A stretch of DNA of 64,000 nt, taken from Ostrinia nubilalis (taxonomy: Eukaryota; Arthropoda; Insecta; Lepidoptera; Crambidae). Below are positions 10,522 to 20,110 of the stretch, one piece after another (the first letter of the stretch is position 1; each line of letters begins with the position of its first letter). A model generated the notes under the pieces. That model worked only from the letters and a program-made list of their open reading frames with translations. It searched no databases and had not been told where the DNA came from. The position numbers and the translations under genes were made by a program. The stretch spans positions 7,440,001 through 7,504,000 of the forward strand of contig NC_087118.1 in the NCBI RefSeq assembly GCF_963855985.1, given 5' to 3'.

Positions 10522-12239
10522 ATGGAAATCGATTTATTTAGAGCCGCCATTAACATCGTTCCTGATTACGATAGTAGTCTAAATCAATTACACAAATGGC
10601 AATGCCAGATTTTGTATGGAAAGTGGCGTCTTTTTTTTTTCGCGCGGCCATAGACCAAACTTTGTTTTTTGATTACAAAATAGTGTAATAAACCAAACTT
10701 ACTATGGCATGTATGTATACCTCTAAACTCAGTCTGAACTGAGTTACGAGCATTAGAAGTTTGATGATTTTCATACTAAATATTGCGCTATTTTTTTATT
10801 GCGCTGATTCTGCTCCATACTGATGTCTGGAGCCTTTAATGGATGGTATTGTTTGTTTACACATACAATCTCACTATTTTGTTGCAATTTCTTACAAAAC
10901 TTTGCGCGCAAAAAGCAAATCTAGTATGAAAATCATCAAACTTCTAATGCTCGTAACTCAGTTCAGACTGAGTTTAGAGGTATACATGTCGTAGTAAGTT
11001 TGGTTTATTACACTATTTTGTAATCAAAAAACAAAGTTTGGTCGCTGGCCGCGCGAAAAAAAAAGACGCCAATTTCCGGCATTCTTTTATTACTACATCA
11101 GAAGCTATTTTACAGCAATATTATTATGACCAGCAGGCAAATGCCTTTCAGAGCCAAATGGTTCTCTATTCTTTATTAGGAAAATTGAAAGGCAAGGCCG
11201 AGGAGGTTGTTACCATCAATGGAGCCTCTACTTGGCAAGAAATTACGCGTGTTTTGTTACAAATTTTTTCCGATCAACGCGATGAAAATTCACTAACCAG
11301 GGATTTAATAAACCTTCGTCAAGACAATAGCTCTCCTCAAGATTTTTATGACCGCTGCATGCATCTTTTACATACTATAATTAATTATGTGAATTTACAT
11401 GAAGTCGATCCAACTGTTAAACTGTGTAAACGCGAATTTTTTACCTCGCAAACCCTTAAAACATTTTTAGCCGGTTTGCGAGAGCCACTAGGCTCTACTA
11501 TCCGAGCCATGAGGCCCGCCGATTTACCAACAGCAATTGAATTAATTAAAGAAGAGCAAAATATTATGTATCTACAAAATAATCGTCCAAATTACAACTC
11601 GTTCGTTAATTTTAACAAACAACAACAGTTGCATCCACCTCAAAGCAAACCAAATAATTTCGGTAAAAATGTTCTTTCGCAAAATAATCCGTTTATGAAC
11701 CAAAATCGCCAAGTTAATAATTTTTCATATCAAAACCGGCAAAACAACCCATTTTTAAATCAAAATCGCCAATTTCAATTCCCAGAAACAATCAATTTAA
11801 TTTTGGTCAAAACCGTCAAAATGCATTCAATAACAATCCGTTTAATTTCCCAAGGCCACAATGGGTACAAAATTCTCAAAATAAACACAATTTCAACAAC
11901 TATAACGGCCAAAATAACTCTAACATCAATCGTTTAAACGCCGTACCACAGCCAATGAGCGGATTATCTTACAGATCTAGAGATATCCCATTGAGACCAT
12001 CGAATTATAATCATTTCCAACCAGTTCGTCAGAATCCTAATTTCGTATTTGAGGAATTGCATTCCGAGGAACACAGCGGAAGCGCAACTGCAAATGCGGA
12101 ATATCCGGAATGTCCGGAATACCCGGTAAACGAAACATATTATGAAGTAAATCAAAACGAGAACGACTCGTCTAACTTTGTTGAGGATATTCCCAATGAA
12201 AATTTTTACCAGGCTCCGGAGGAAATAAACCACGGATAA
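10522..12239 (+). pseudogene. gag: Ty3/gypsy gag, split by a foldback MITE and a frameshift
   Basis: The likely true start is the ATG at 10522, 270 bp behind the primer site. After about 32 codons the frame runs into a foldback MITE (10618-11077). Gag text resumes at about 11078 with TTSEAILQQYYYDQQ and NSLTRDLINLRQDNSSPQ and continues into an asparagine- and glutamine-rich tail. At about 11783 the frame shifts by one, after which the tail goes on to the TAA at 12237-12239. A formally open frame from 11038 begins inside the MITE, so its first ten or so codons are MITE sequence and not gag. The product would be the capsid-like protein. No CCHC knuckle is seen, as in errantivirus-like gags. Non-functional. 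Confidence 0.8.
10618..11077. mobile_element. Foldback MITE, copy 1, inside gag
   Basis: Inverted arms of about 155 bp (10618-10772 and about 10924-11077) surround a unique centre of roughly 150 bp. The ends read GGAAAGTGGCGTCTTTT and the complement, followed by a CGCGCGGCC block. A truncated second copy lies at 23043. The gypsy gag frame is present on both sides. I see no clean target duplication. Confidence 0.85.
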
Positions 12240-13009
12240 TGGAAATTAATGTTCACATAAAACGGGAGCTTCCCTACATTCAAATTAAAAATCCCCCGCT
12301 TAAATTATTAATTGATACCGGTGCAAATCAATCGTTTTTGTCACCCGAATCCATACAAAAGTTTTACCCACATTTTCGGTTAAATTATGAACCGTTTACC
12401 GTAACCAATTTACATGTTACCACCCAAAATAACTACACAATCGATATTCCAACATTTCCCGAATTCAAAGAGGATTCGATGTCTAAATTTTATATTTACA
12501 AATTTCATAATGTATTCGATGGACTCATTGGACTCGACATGTTAGAGCGATTGCAAGCGAAAGTTGATCTCTGCAATAAACAACTGATAACGGCGAACGG
12601 TACCAATGACATAAACATGCTAAAGTCAGGAGTGAAAAACCGTTTCGAGGCTTTAATTCGAGCAAATAGTAGCAAACCAGTTAAGATTGGTGATATCTTT
12701 TTACCTCAAACATACATAAATCAATGTTATATTCCCGACGTTGTCACAAGAGCAGTGCAAGGTTTCGCACACGTCGAAATAAAAAATCCGACTAAAAACG
12801 ACACCACAATCAGCCTAGCATCTCCAGTGCAAGCTCAATTAATAAACAATAACTTTTCCATTCATAACTTTGAGTGTGTCACCCCTGAACATGACATCGA
12901 CCTAGAGTCGTTATTATGGACTGACCACCTAAACTGCGAAGAAAAGGCAAACCTCCTTCTTTTGTGTAAAAATTATAGCGACACATTTTATACGGAAAAC
13001 TCACCTTGA
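12239..13009 (+). pseudogene. pol (Ty3/gypsy): Gypsy protease and pol N-terminus
   Basis: 256 codons from an ATG that overlaps the end of the gag stop (TAATG). The aspartic protease active site is LLIDTGANQSFL at about residue 29, with the flap-side motif DGLIGLDMLERL at about residue 96. The frame stops at 13009. Reverse transcriptase starts in another frame at 13006, so a one-base change lies at about 13000-13005 in what would normally be one pol frame. The protease would process gag and pol in the particle. Confidence 0.85.
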
Positions 13010-14722
13010 CTTTTATTAATAAAATAAAACACAATATCAAAACTACCGATAATGAGTCAGTTTTCACTAAAAATTATCGTTACCCTGAAATACATAAAAA
13101 TGAGGTATCCGAGCAAATAAAAAAGATGCTGAAACAAAACATAATTAGACCATCAGATAGTCCATGGTCGTCCCCGATTTGGATTGTCCCGAAAAAGGCC
13201 GACGCCTCAGGAAAAACCAAGTGGCGTCTGGTCGTCGACTATAGGAAGCTTAATGAGAAAATAGTTAGTGACAGGTATCCTATACCTAACATAAACGACA
13301 TCCTAGACAAATTAGGCCGCAGTCAATACTTTAGTGTGCTAGACTTATTTTCTGGGTTTTATCAAATTGAGCTAAATTCTGATGACATTGCAAAAACGGC
13401 ATTCAGTGTAGACTGTGATTATCGCGGTCATTATGAATTTCTTCGAATGCCGTTCGGACTAAAAAACGCTCCGTCGACATTCCAACGTGTCATGGACTCG
13501 GTACTGCGTGGGCTTGATAACGTCATGGTGTACATGGACGACATAATTATTTACAGCGTATCCCTACAGGAACACATCGCTAACTTGGAAGCCGTATTTC
13601 AAAGACTAAGGGAAGCCAATTTAAAATTAAAATTAGATAAATCCAAGTTTCTGACTAGAGAAACCGCGTTTTTAGGCCACATTATTACGCCAAATGGTGT
13701 AAAACCTGACCTTAAAAAGGTTGATGCCATACTCAAATTCCCGATTCCACAGACTCAAAAAGAAATCAAATCATTTTTGGGATTACTGGGCTACTACCGG
13801 AAATTTATTCCAAATTTTGCGCATTTGACAAAGCCATTTACTAGATGTTTAAAAAAGGGATCTAAAATTGATATCACTTATCCGGAATATGTCAATTGTT
13901 TTAAATTATGCCAGCAAATATTAACAAATGACCCTGTATTACAGTACCCAGATTTCTCAAAAGAATTTAATCTCCGTACGGACGCTTCGAACGTCGCTGT
14001 AGGTGCAGTTCTATCCCAAGGAACCATAGGCGCAGATAAGCCCGTCGCCTACGCGTCGCGTACCTTGAATGATAGCGAGCAAAATTATAGCACGATCGAA
14101 AAGGAATTACTCGCCATCGTCTGGGCGACCAAGTATTTTAGACCCTATTTGTTCGGCAGAAGCTTTAACATTGTAACAGACCACAAACCATTGCAATATT
14201 TATTTAACATGAAAGACGCCAATTCTCGACTGATTAGGTGGCGCTTAAAATTGGAGGAATTTGAATATAAAATCACTTATAAAAAAGGTAAATCTAACGT
14301 AAACGCAGATGCATTATCCCGGATTCAGATTCAAAATAATGATGTTACGCCCTTATTGGATTCCGACGACGAGCAAGTAGGTGAACAAAATATTTCTATT
14401 ATTGCAAATCCGCGAACCGAGATGCCCGAACTTGCAGATTTAGAGGAACTAATGACCGTACATACCGAATTAGAAAACCCGATTTTAGAAATCCCAATAT
14501 CTGAAAACGCAATTAGGTCATGTAATAATTAGTTACTTATCTATTTTGTCCATCACTCGCCATCCAAACCAGTTATATCAAATGTATTTCCCGGAAAACG
14601 CAGAATCGTAGCTCAGATTTTGGAAAACAGTATAAACCCCGAAATAATATCACTGTTTGAAGAATTCATTAGACCCAACATTAAATACGGCATTTGGCTG
14701 TCAAATCCATTCTATTACGAAT
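13006..14722 (+). pseudogene. pol (Ty3/gypsy): Gypsy reverse transcriptase and RNase H
   Basis: A well preserved stretch. It shows [59 protein letters not shown] text, the catalytic VYMDDIIIY, then [14 protein letters not shown] and the RNase H stretch ([46 protein letters not shown]). A TAG at 14530-14532 interrupts the frame, but the same frame reads on to 14722, where the copia element enters. It resumes at 19192 behind that element. Motif style places it in the 17.6/297 group. Broken by the upstream frameshift, the TAG and the copia insertion. Confidence 0.9.
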
Positions 14723-14939
14723 TGTTAGTATGCAGTATATTTATTGATGCCTTTGCGTGGTGACAACCTAAACTGTAGACAAGTTTAGCTCTCGTTCAAC
14801 TTCCGGTCTCTCTCTTCCTGTTTGCGATGTGAGCAAGCACGGTGTGCATTTTTACTTTGTGCAATTTCTGTACTTACAATTAAGTTTATAGTAAACTTTA
14901 TAAAGCTGCAAACTGAATTTCATTCAAGAAACCTTAACA
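14723..14939 (+). repeat. copia 5' LTR
   Basis: 217 bp, TG...CA ends, one visible difference from the 3' LTR at 18970-19186. It should hold the promoter and poly(A) signals. Confidence 0.95.
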
Positions 14940-14954
14940 GGTTATGGGCCCAGT
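14940..14954 (+). promoter_or_regulatory. copia primer binding site (initiator tRNA-Met half)
   Basis: GGTTATGGGCCCAG directly follows the 5' LTR. This matches the internal initiator-tRNA-Met primer site known from Drosophila copia. Confidence 0.8.
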
Positions 14955-14978
14955 TAGGCGAATTGTAAAGTCTGTACA

Positions 14979-15581
14979 GTGACAAAGTGCAAAAATAGCA
15001 AGCACAGGACGCCGACAAAAATGGCTGCTGCACGCCTAGACAAAGTTTCCATAGAAAAGTTGGAGGGCGAATCGAATTGGATCTCATGGAAATTCGATGT
15101 TGAACTGCAGTTTACTTTGCACAAAATCAATATCAGTGCACTGACCGAAAAAGGTATAAAAGAATATGACGAAAAAGACGCCATAGCAAAGTTCATAATT
15201 GGGTCGTCAGTAAACAACGAACCCAGGCAGCACATTTTAACATGCAAAACTGCAAAAGAAATGTGGGACACTTTACATGCGGTTTATGAGCAGAAAAATG
15301 AACGTCGTCTTGATCTCTTATATTGCGAGTTATTCTCTTACAAGAAATTAAAAGAAGATAACATAGCACTGCACGTGAGTAAATTGCAGAGGTTATTTAC
15401 TCAGTTGAATCATGAATTACAAAGTGAGGGCAAGCTGCCAGAGTCTTTATTGATAAACAGAATTTTGAATACTCTACCGACTGAGTTCTTAGAATTTAAG
15501 AATGCATGGGAATCAGTGCCGCTCAGTGATAGAAAAGTGAGTATACTCATGGAGAGGCTGCGCTTGCATGAGCAAAGATAA
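14979..15581 (+). CDS. gag: copia gag
   Basis: 200 codons open from an ATG at 14979; a second ATG at 15021 (MAAARLDKVSIEKLEGE) looks more like the family start because the preceding codons are basic and unconserved. The copia gag signature LEGESNWISWKFDVELQF and the later KEMWDTLHAVYEQKN are clear. The frame ends in TAA at 15579-15581, but the same frame continues after it without a break into the zinc knuckle and pol at 15642. The TAA is therefore either a nonsense change in an otherwise single polyprotein or a regulated stop. Copia itself makes one polyprotein, so a nonsense change is more likely. Confidence 0.88.
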   Translation: MTKCKNSKHRTPTKMAAARLDKVSIEKLEGESNWISWKFDVELQFTLHKINISALTEKGIKEYDEKDAIAKFIIGSSVNNEPRQHILTCKTAKEMWDTLHAVYEQKNERRLDLLYCELFSYKKLKEDNIALHVSKLQRLFTQLNHELQSEGKLPESLLINRILNTLPTEFLEFKNAWESVPLSDRKVSILMERLRLHEQR

Positions 15582-18500
15582 TCTGAGACAAATAAAGAAG
15601 ATACAGAAGTAGCTTTAGTTGTCAAGAATCACAAGCCAAATATGTCTAAGGGACCGATCTGCAATTATTGTAAAAAGCGTGGGCACATCAAAAAGAATTG
15701 TTTTAAATTGAAAAATTTGAAAGAAGCAAAACAAGGTCAAGCTTTTATTGCTAACCATGCCATACTAAGTGAAGACTGGATTATTGACTCCGGAGCGAGT
15801 CACCATGTGACCAGTTATAGAGAATGGTTTATGGACTACTCTGAATTTAAGGAACCCCTGCCATTAAAACTCGGCGATGGGAGACAGATGTTTGCTGTTG
15901 GAATTGGGTCCATACAAATCCAAATGTTGATTAATAACAAGTGGCAAGAAGGTTATCTAAAAGATGTGTGGCATGTCCCAACCTCAAAACAAAACCTATT
16001 TTCATCGGGTTCAGCGTTGCAGAACGATTTGATTGAGTATGCAGATTTGAATAAAAGGATTTTCAAGAACTTAAGAGGTGAAGTGAAAGCTGTTGGCATC
16101 AGAAAAGGCACCTTATATTGTCTACAAATGAGAGTTATATTACCTAATAATTCATGCATGTTTAGCAAAGAGCAGACTGATTTACAAACATGGCATGAGA
16201 GGTTATGTCATCAAAACATGCACCATGTTGAGAAAGTTCTAAAGGAAAATGGTGTACAAGTTCAATCATCAAATAAAACAATTTGTGAAGGATGTTTTTA
16301 TGGAAAAATGACACGTTTGCCATTTAATTCAAGGGAGGTAAGAGCAACATCTCCAGGGCAAATTATACACAGTGATGTTTGTGGCCCTCTTGCTGAGAAG
16401 TCATTAAGTGGCAGCAGATACTTTGTTACCTTCAAGGATGATTACTCCAAGTATAGAACTGTATATTTTCTCAAGGAAAAATCAGAAGTTAAAGACCATT
16501 TTATGAAGTTTTTACAAGAGTCAAAGAATAATGGACATATTATAAAGGAACTGATATCAGATGGAGGAAAGGAATTTGTTAACAAAGAGATGAAGGATAT
16601 ACTTAACCTACATGGCATTAACCACAGAGTAACCATGCCATATTGTCCGCAACAAAATGGTGCAGCGGAACGTGAGAATAGAATATTAATGGAAGCAGCA
16701 AGAAGTATGTTACATTCAAGTCAACTAAGTAAGAGTCTATGGGCAGAAGCTGTAAATGCTGCGGCATATGTACTAAATAGAACTGGTCCCAGTGGCATAG
16801 ATAATAACACACCTTATCAACTGTGGTTCAAGAAAAAGGCAGATATAAGTCACTTGAAGATTTTTGGGACAGAGTGTTTTGTACATATACCAGATCAGAA
16901 ACGCAAGAAACTAGACAAGCGAGCTATGAAAGGAAAGCTTGTTGGATACTGCGGTGACAAAGATGGATACAGAATATTGACAGATGAAAGAAAGATTATC
17001 CTGTCTCGAAATGTGAAGTTTTTGCCAGAGAAGACTTGTATTGATATATTTCATAATTCTAATGATTTTCAGGTTTCAGCAAAGGATGACCCTAATCAAT
17101 CTACAATGACATTTGAGTTGTCACCCGATGACTCGATGAATACTACTGATCCAGCTGATGAGGTGACAGAAAAGGGTGAATGTTGTGAGTCTGACTTTGT
17201 GGACTGTCACGACTTTGTGGACTGTCATGGTGAGATCCCTAACATCTCATCTCCTGTGAGTACTTCTGAACATTGTAATAGGTATTCTTCGCGTGATAGG
17301 AAAAAGAAAGTTTACCAAGATTATCATATGTATTCATGTATAAGTGATTTTGATAATATAGATAACTTACCTGAATGTTGGAAATCTGCTATTAATGATG
17401 AATTGTTGTCATTGAAGGAAAATAATACTTGGTCTATTGTTGACTTACCATGTGATGTAAAGCCTATAGATAGTAAATGGGTGTTTAAGATTAAGAAAGA
17501 CAGTGATGGTAATGTTATTAAATATAAAGCCAGATTGGTAGCTCGTGGATATAATCAGAAATTTGGGATTGATTATTTTGATACATACTCACCTGTAGTT
17601 CGTGCTAGTACATTGAGAATATTGTTTAGCTTGGCAATTCAATTTGACTGGTTTATAGATCATTGGGATGTAGTTACTGCTTTTCTTCATGGTACTCTTC
17701 ATGAAAATGTTTATATGTATTTACAAAAAGGGTTTAAATGTGAAAAAGAAAACAAATATAATGTATTGCAAGTTTGTAAGTTAAATAAGGCCCTCTATGG
17801 TCTGAAGCAGGCTTCTTCAAGTTGGAATTTGGAAATACATAACGCTTTAATAAACTTAAACTTCAAGCAATCTGCTTATGAATCTTGTGTTTACATGCTC
17901 AATGAAAAAGGATTGTATCTAATACTTGCTATTTATGTCGATGACATATTTGTATTTGGAAATAATAATACTTTAAAATCAAAGATTTTCACACAGTTGT
18001 CAGATAAATTTAAATTGAAAGATTTGGGAGCTATTCAATATGCTTTAAGCTTAAAAATTGATAGAGAAAATGATGAAATGTATGTCAGTCAAACTAATTA
18101 TATAAAACAAGTTCTTGAGTTGTATGGCATGTTAGATTGCAAACCTGTAGGCTGTCCTATGGTGCCAGGCACAAAATTATTGAAAGAAAAAGATGTAGAT
18201 CCAAAAATACCATATCAAAATCTCATTGGTAGCCTGATGTATATTGCTATAAATACAAGACCTGACATACTTTACTCAGTTTGTGTACTTTCTCAATATA
18301 ATAATTGTTATTCGCAAGAACACTTTATTTGTGCAAAAAGGGTTTTAAGATATTTAAAAGGCACACTTGACTTATGTGTAGTTTATAAAAAGTCGGAACA
18401 ATTGAAGTTGTATGGTTTTGTTGACGCCGATTGGGCGAATTCAGATGATCGCAAATCTTATTCAGGTCAGATTTTTAAGTTGGGTGAAAATGTAATTTCA

Positions 18501-18878
18501 TTTGAAAGTAAGAAACAAACTTGTATTTATTTATCATCTACAGAGGCTGAATATGTAGCTTTGGGTTTAGCAGCCAGAGAAAGCATTTATTTGAAAAATT
18601 TAATCAAAGAACTGTATAATGATATGACTGATGATCCAATTGTAATTTATAATGATAATCAGCCATGTCATCAAATTGCTTCAGGTACTTGTAATTCAAA
18701 CAGAACCAAACACATACATGTAAAGTATCACTTTATTAATGAGGCTGTAATAAACAGAAAAATTATTGTAAAGTATTTAGCTACTGATAAAATGATTGCA
18801 GATCTTCTTACAAAGGCACTAAATAATAATAAAGTGAAACAATTTGTTAAATATCTATCGTTGAGTGTTAAGAAATAA
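15582..18878 (+). CDS. pol (copia): copia pol: zinc knuckle, protease, integrase, RT, RNase H
   Basis: An unbroken frame, in phase with gag; the first ATG is at 15642. Residues counted from that ATG: CCHC knuckle CNYCKKRGHIKKNC at 8-21; protease WIIDSGASHHVT near 48; pre-integrase zinc site WHERLCHQNMHH near 183; integrase triad in HSDVCGP (near 243), SDGGKEF (near 305) and NGAAERENR (near 342); reverse transcriptase with WVFKIKKDSDG, VTAFLHGTL, ALYGLKQASSSWN and catalytic YVDDIFVFG (near 764); RNase H GFVDADWANSDDRKSYSG and SSTEAEYVAL. This order (integrase before reverse transcriptase) defines copia. All catalytic residues I can check are in place. Apart from the stop at 15579 the element looks capable of making its enzymes. 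Confidence 0.95.
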   Translation, partial: SETNKEDTEVALVVKNHKPNMSKGPICNYCKKRGHIKKNCFKLKNLKEAKQGQAFIANHAILSEDWIIDSGASHHVTSYREWFMDYSEFKEPLPLKLGDGRQMFAVGIGSIQIQMLINNKWQEGYLKDVWHVPTSKQNLFSSGSALQNDLIEYADLNKRIFKNLRGEVKAVGIRKGTLYCLQMRVILPNNSCMFSKEQTDLQTWHERLCHQNMHHVEKVLKENGVQVQSSNKTICEGCFYGKMTRLPFNSREVRATSPGQIIHSDVCGPLAEKSLSGSRYFVTFKDDYSKYRTVYFLKEKSEVKDHFMKFLQESKNNGHIIKELISDGGKEFVNKEMKDILNLHGINHRVTMPYCPQQNGAAERENRILMEAARSMLHSSQLSKSLWAEAVNAAAYVLNRTGPSGIDNNTPYQLWFKKKADISHLKIFGTECFVHIPDQKRKKLDKRAMKGKLVGYCGDKDGYRILTDERKIILSRNVKFLPEKTCIDIFHNSNDFQVSAKDDPNQSTMTFELSPDDSMNTTDPADEVTEKGECCESDFVDCHDFVDCHGEIPNISSPVSTSEHCNRYSSRDRKKKVYQDYHMYSCISDFDNIDNLPECWKSAINDELLSLKENNTWSIVDLPCDVKPIDSKWVFKIKKDSDGNVIKYKARLVARGYNQKFGIDYFDTYSPVVRASTLRILFSLAIQFDWFIDHWDVVTAFLHGTLHENVYMYLQKGFKCEKENKYNVLQVCKLNKALYGLKQASSSWNLEIHNALINLNFKQSAYESCVYMLNEKGLYLILAIYVDDIFVFGNNNTLKSKIFTQLSDKFKLKDLGAIQYALSLKIDRENDEMYVSQTNYIKQVLELYGMLDCKPVGCPMVPGTKLLKEKDVDPKIPYQNLIGSLMYIAINTRPDILYSVCVLSQYNNCYSQEHFICAKRVLRYLKGTLDLCVVYKKSEQLKLYGFVDADWANSDDRKSYSGQIFKLGENVISFESKKQTCIYLSSTEAEYVALGLAARESIYLKNLIKELYNDMTDDPIVIYNDNQPCHQIASGTCNSNRTKHIHVKYHFINEAVINRKIIVKYLATDKMIADLLTKALNNNKVKQFVKYLSLSVKK

Positions 18879-18969
18879 TATTAATATGTAAAATGTTTGA
18901 TAAATATTTTTAGTTTCTTTTGTACTATAATTGTAATAATGTAAATCTACAGTTTAGTTTGAGGGGCCG

Positions 18970-19186
18970 TGTTAGTATGCAGTATATTTATTGATGCCTT
19001 TGCGTGGTGACAACCTAAACTGTAGACAAGTTTAGCTCTCGTTCAACTTCCGGTCTCTCTCTTCCTGTTTGCGATGTGAGCAAGCACGGTGTGCATTTTT
19101 ACTTTGTGCAATTTCTGTACTTACAATTAAGTTTATAGTAAACTTTATAAAGCTGCAAACTGAATTTCATTCAAAAAACCTTAACA
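18970..19186 (+). repeat. copia 3' LTR
   Basis: 217 bp, nearly identical to the 5' LTR. It is preceded by a purine-rich GAGGGGCCG (18961-18969), the likely plus-strand primer. Between the pol stop (18878) and this tract lie about 80 AT-rich non-coding bases. Confidence 0.95.
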
Positions 19187-19191
19187 CGAAT

Positions 19192-19410
19192 CAATAACAA
19201 ACACGTTGCAAGAAACCTTTAGTAATTCTGCTTTTAAACTAACATTTCATAAAATTTTATTGGAAGACGTTCTTGACAGGGATCATCAGTTTTTAATAGC
19301 AAAAAATTATCATGAAGGGAAAACAAATCATAGAGGCATCCAAGAGGTAGAACAGCGAATCAAAAGAACATATTATTGGCCAAAATTAACAAATTTCTTA
19401 ACCGAATATA
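19192..19410 (+). pseudogene. pol (Ty3/gypsy): Gypsy integrase N-terminal zinc domain, truncated
   Basis: This continues the gypsy pol frame broken at 14722. It reads the H2C2-type zinc-binding start of a Ty3/gypsy integrase (LIAKNYHEGKTNHRGIQEVE, KRTYYWPKLTNFL). At 19410 the frame ends at a TA followed by CAGGGTGACAGG, the edge of another transposon. The catalytic integrase core, any envelope gene and the 3' LTR of the gypsy element are missing from this window. Confidence 0.85.
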
Positions 19411-20110
19411 CAGGGTGACAGGTAAAGCGATACATTACTTGATAGGGGTTAAAGTAGAACTTATTTGCAGTCATTTAAGTCATATGACACCATGTCCGAA
19501 ACTTGTTCATTTCCAAGTTATTCAAGATTTAAGTATTTTTAAAAAAATCTCCAGTTTTTATATTAAAATGTACCCTTGTAATGAAGAATACGGAATAATG
19601 TTAACTTTTTTGTTGTATTCGTATAGCTAAATAATAGGATTAACATTTTAAATTAAAATTTGCAAGAAATAATCGTCATTACTCAAGTTAAAGCTGAAAA
19701 ACCATGTATCATTTTGCAAAAAAAAAATGTTTTAGGTAAATAAGCGAAGAATTTCCAAGAAAAAATGTAAAGAATGTTGTGTACAAATTACAGAATTTAG
19801 TTCCTTGATTCATTAGCTATTCAAAAAGGTACAGGTTTTTAACAAACACTACATCATTATTTTTTTATTTGAATTTAAACGTCTAGTAGATACTTTCATA
19901 AAAAAATAATTAAATAAAAAAGCCACACTAAAAACTATTCTTGGGTCTCAATAAATGAAAAACTTAGTATTTTAATAATAATTGTATCACCTAATTTTAT
20001 CTACGTACATTATTTTAAGTCCTGCTCAAACTGTGAGCCCCGTCTTCTAATACAAGCTCGTAGTCTGTTTCTCACTTCTGTTTTTGTGACTCTTGTTGAC
20101 AAACTGCTGA
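19411..20110 (-). mobile_element. DNA-transposon end remnant (Tc1/mariner-like)
   Basis: Begins with TA then CAGGGTGACAGG at 19411, the style of mariner-like ends. The interior is AT-rich and non-coding. At 20013-20100 the minus strand reads TKTEVRNRLRACIRRRGSQF and a stop, resembling the C-terminal tail of a transposase. The rest is replaced by the LOA LINE at about 20110. No catalytic residues remain, and the family is uncertain. Confidence 0.45.

Larger units (their letters stand above)
14723..19186 (+). mobile_element. Full-length Ty1/copia retrotransposon
   Basis: Two 217-bp LTRs (14723-14939 and 18970-19186) start TGTTAGTATG and end TTAACA. They differ at one position that I can see (CAAGAAACC against CAAAAAACC). 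Both outer flanks carry CGAAT (14718-14722 and 19187-19191), a 5-bp target duplication. Primer site, gag, pol and a purine tract are all present in order. It sits in the pol frame of the gypsy element, which resumes in the same frame on the right. It is a recent insertion. Confidence 0.97.
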
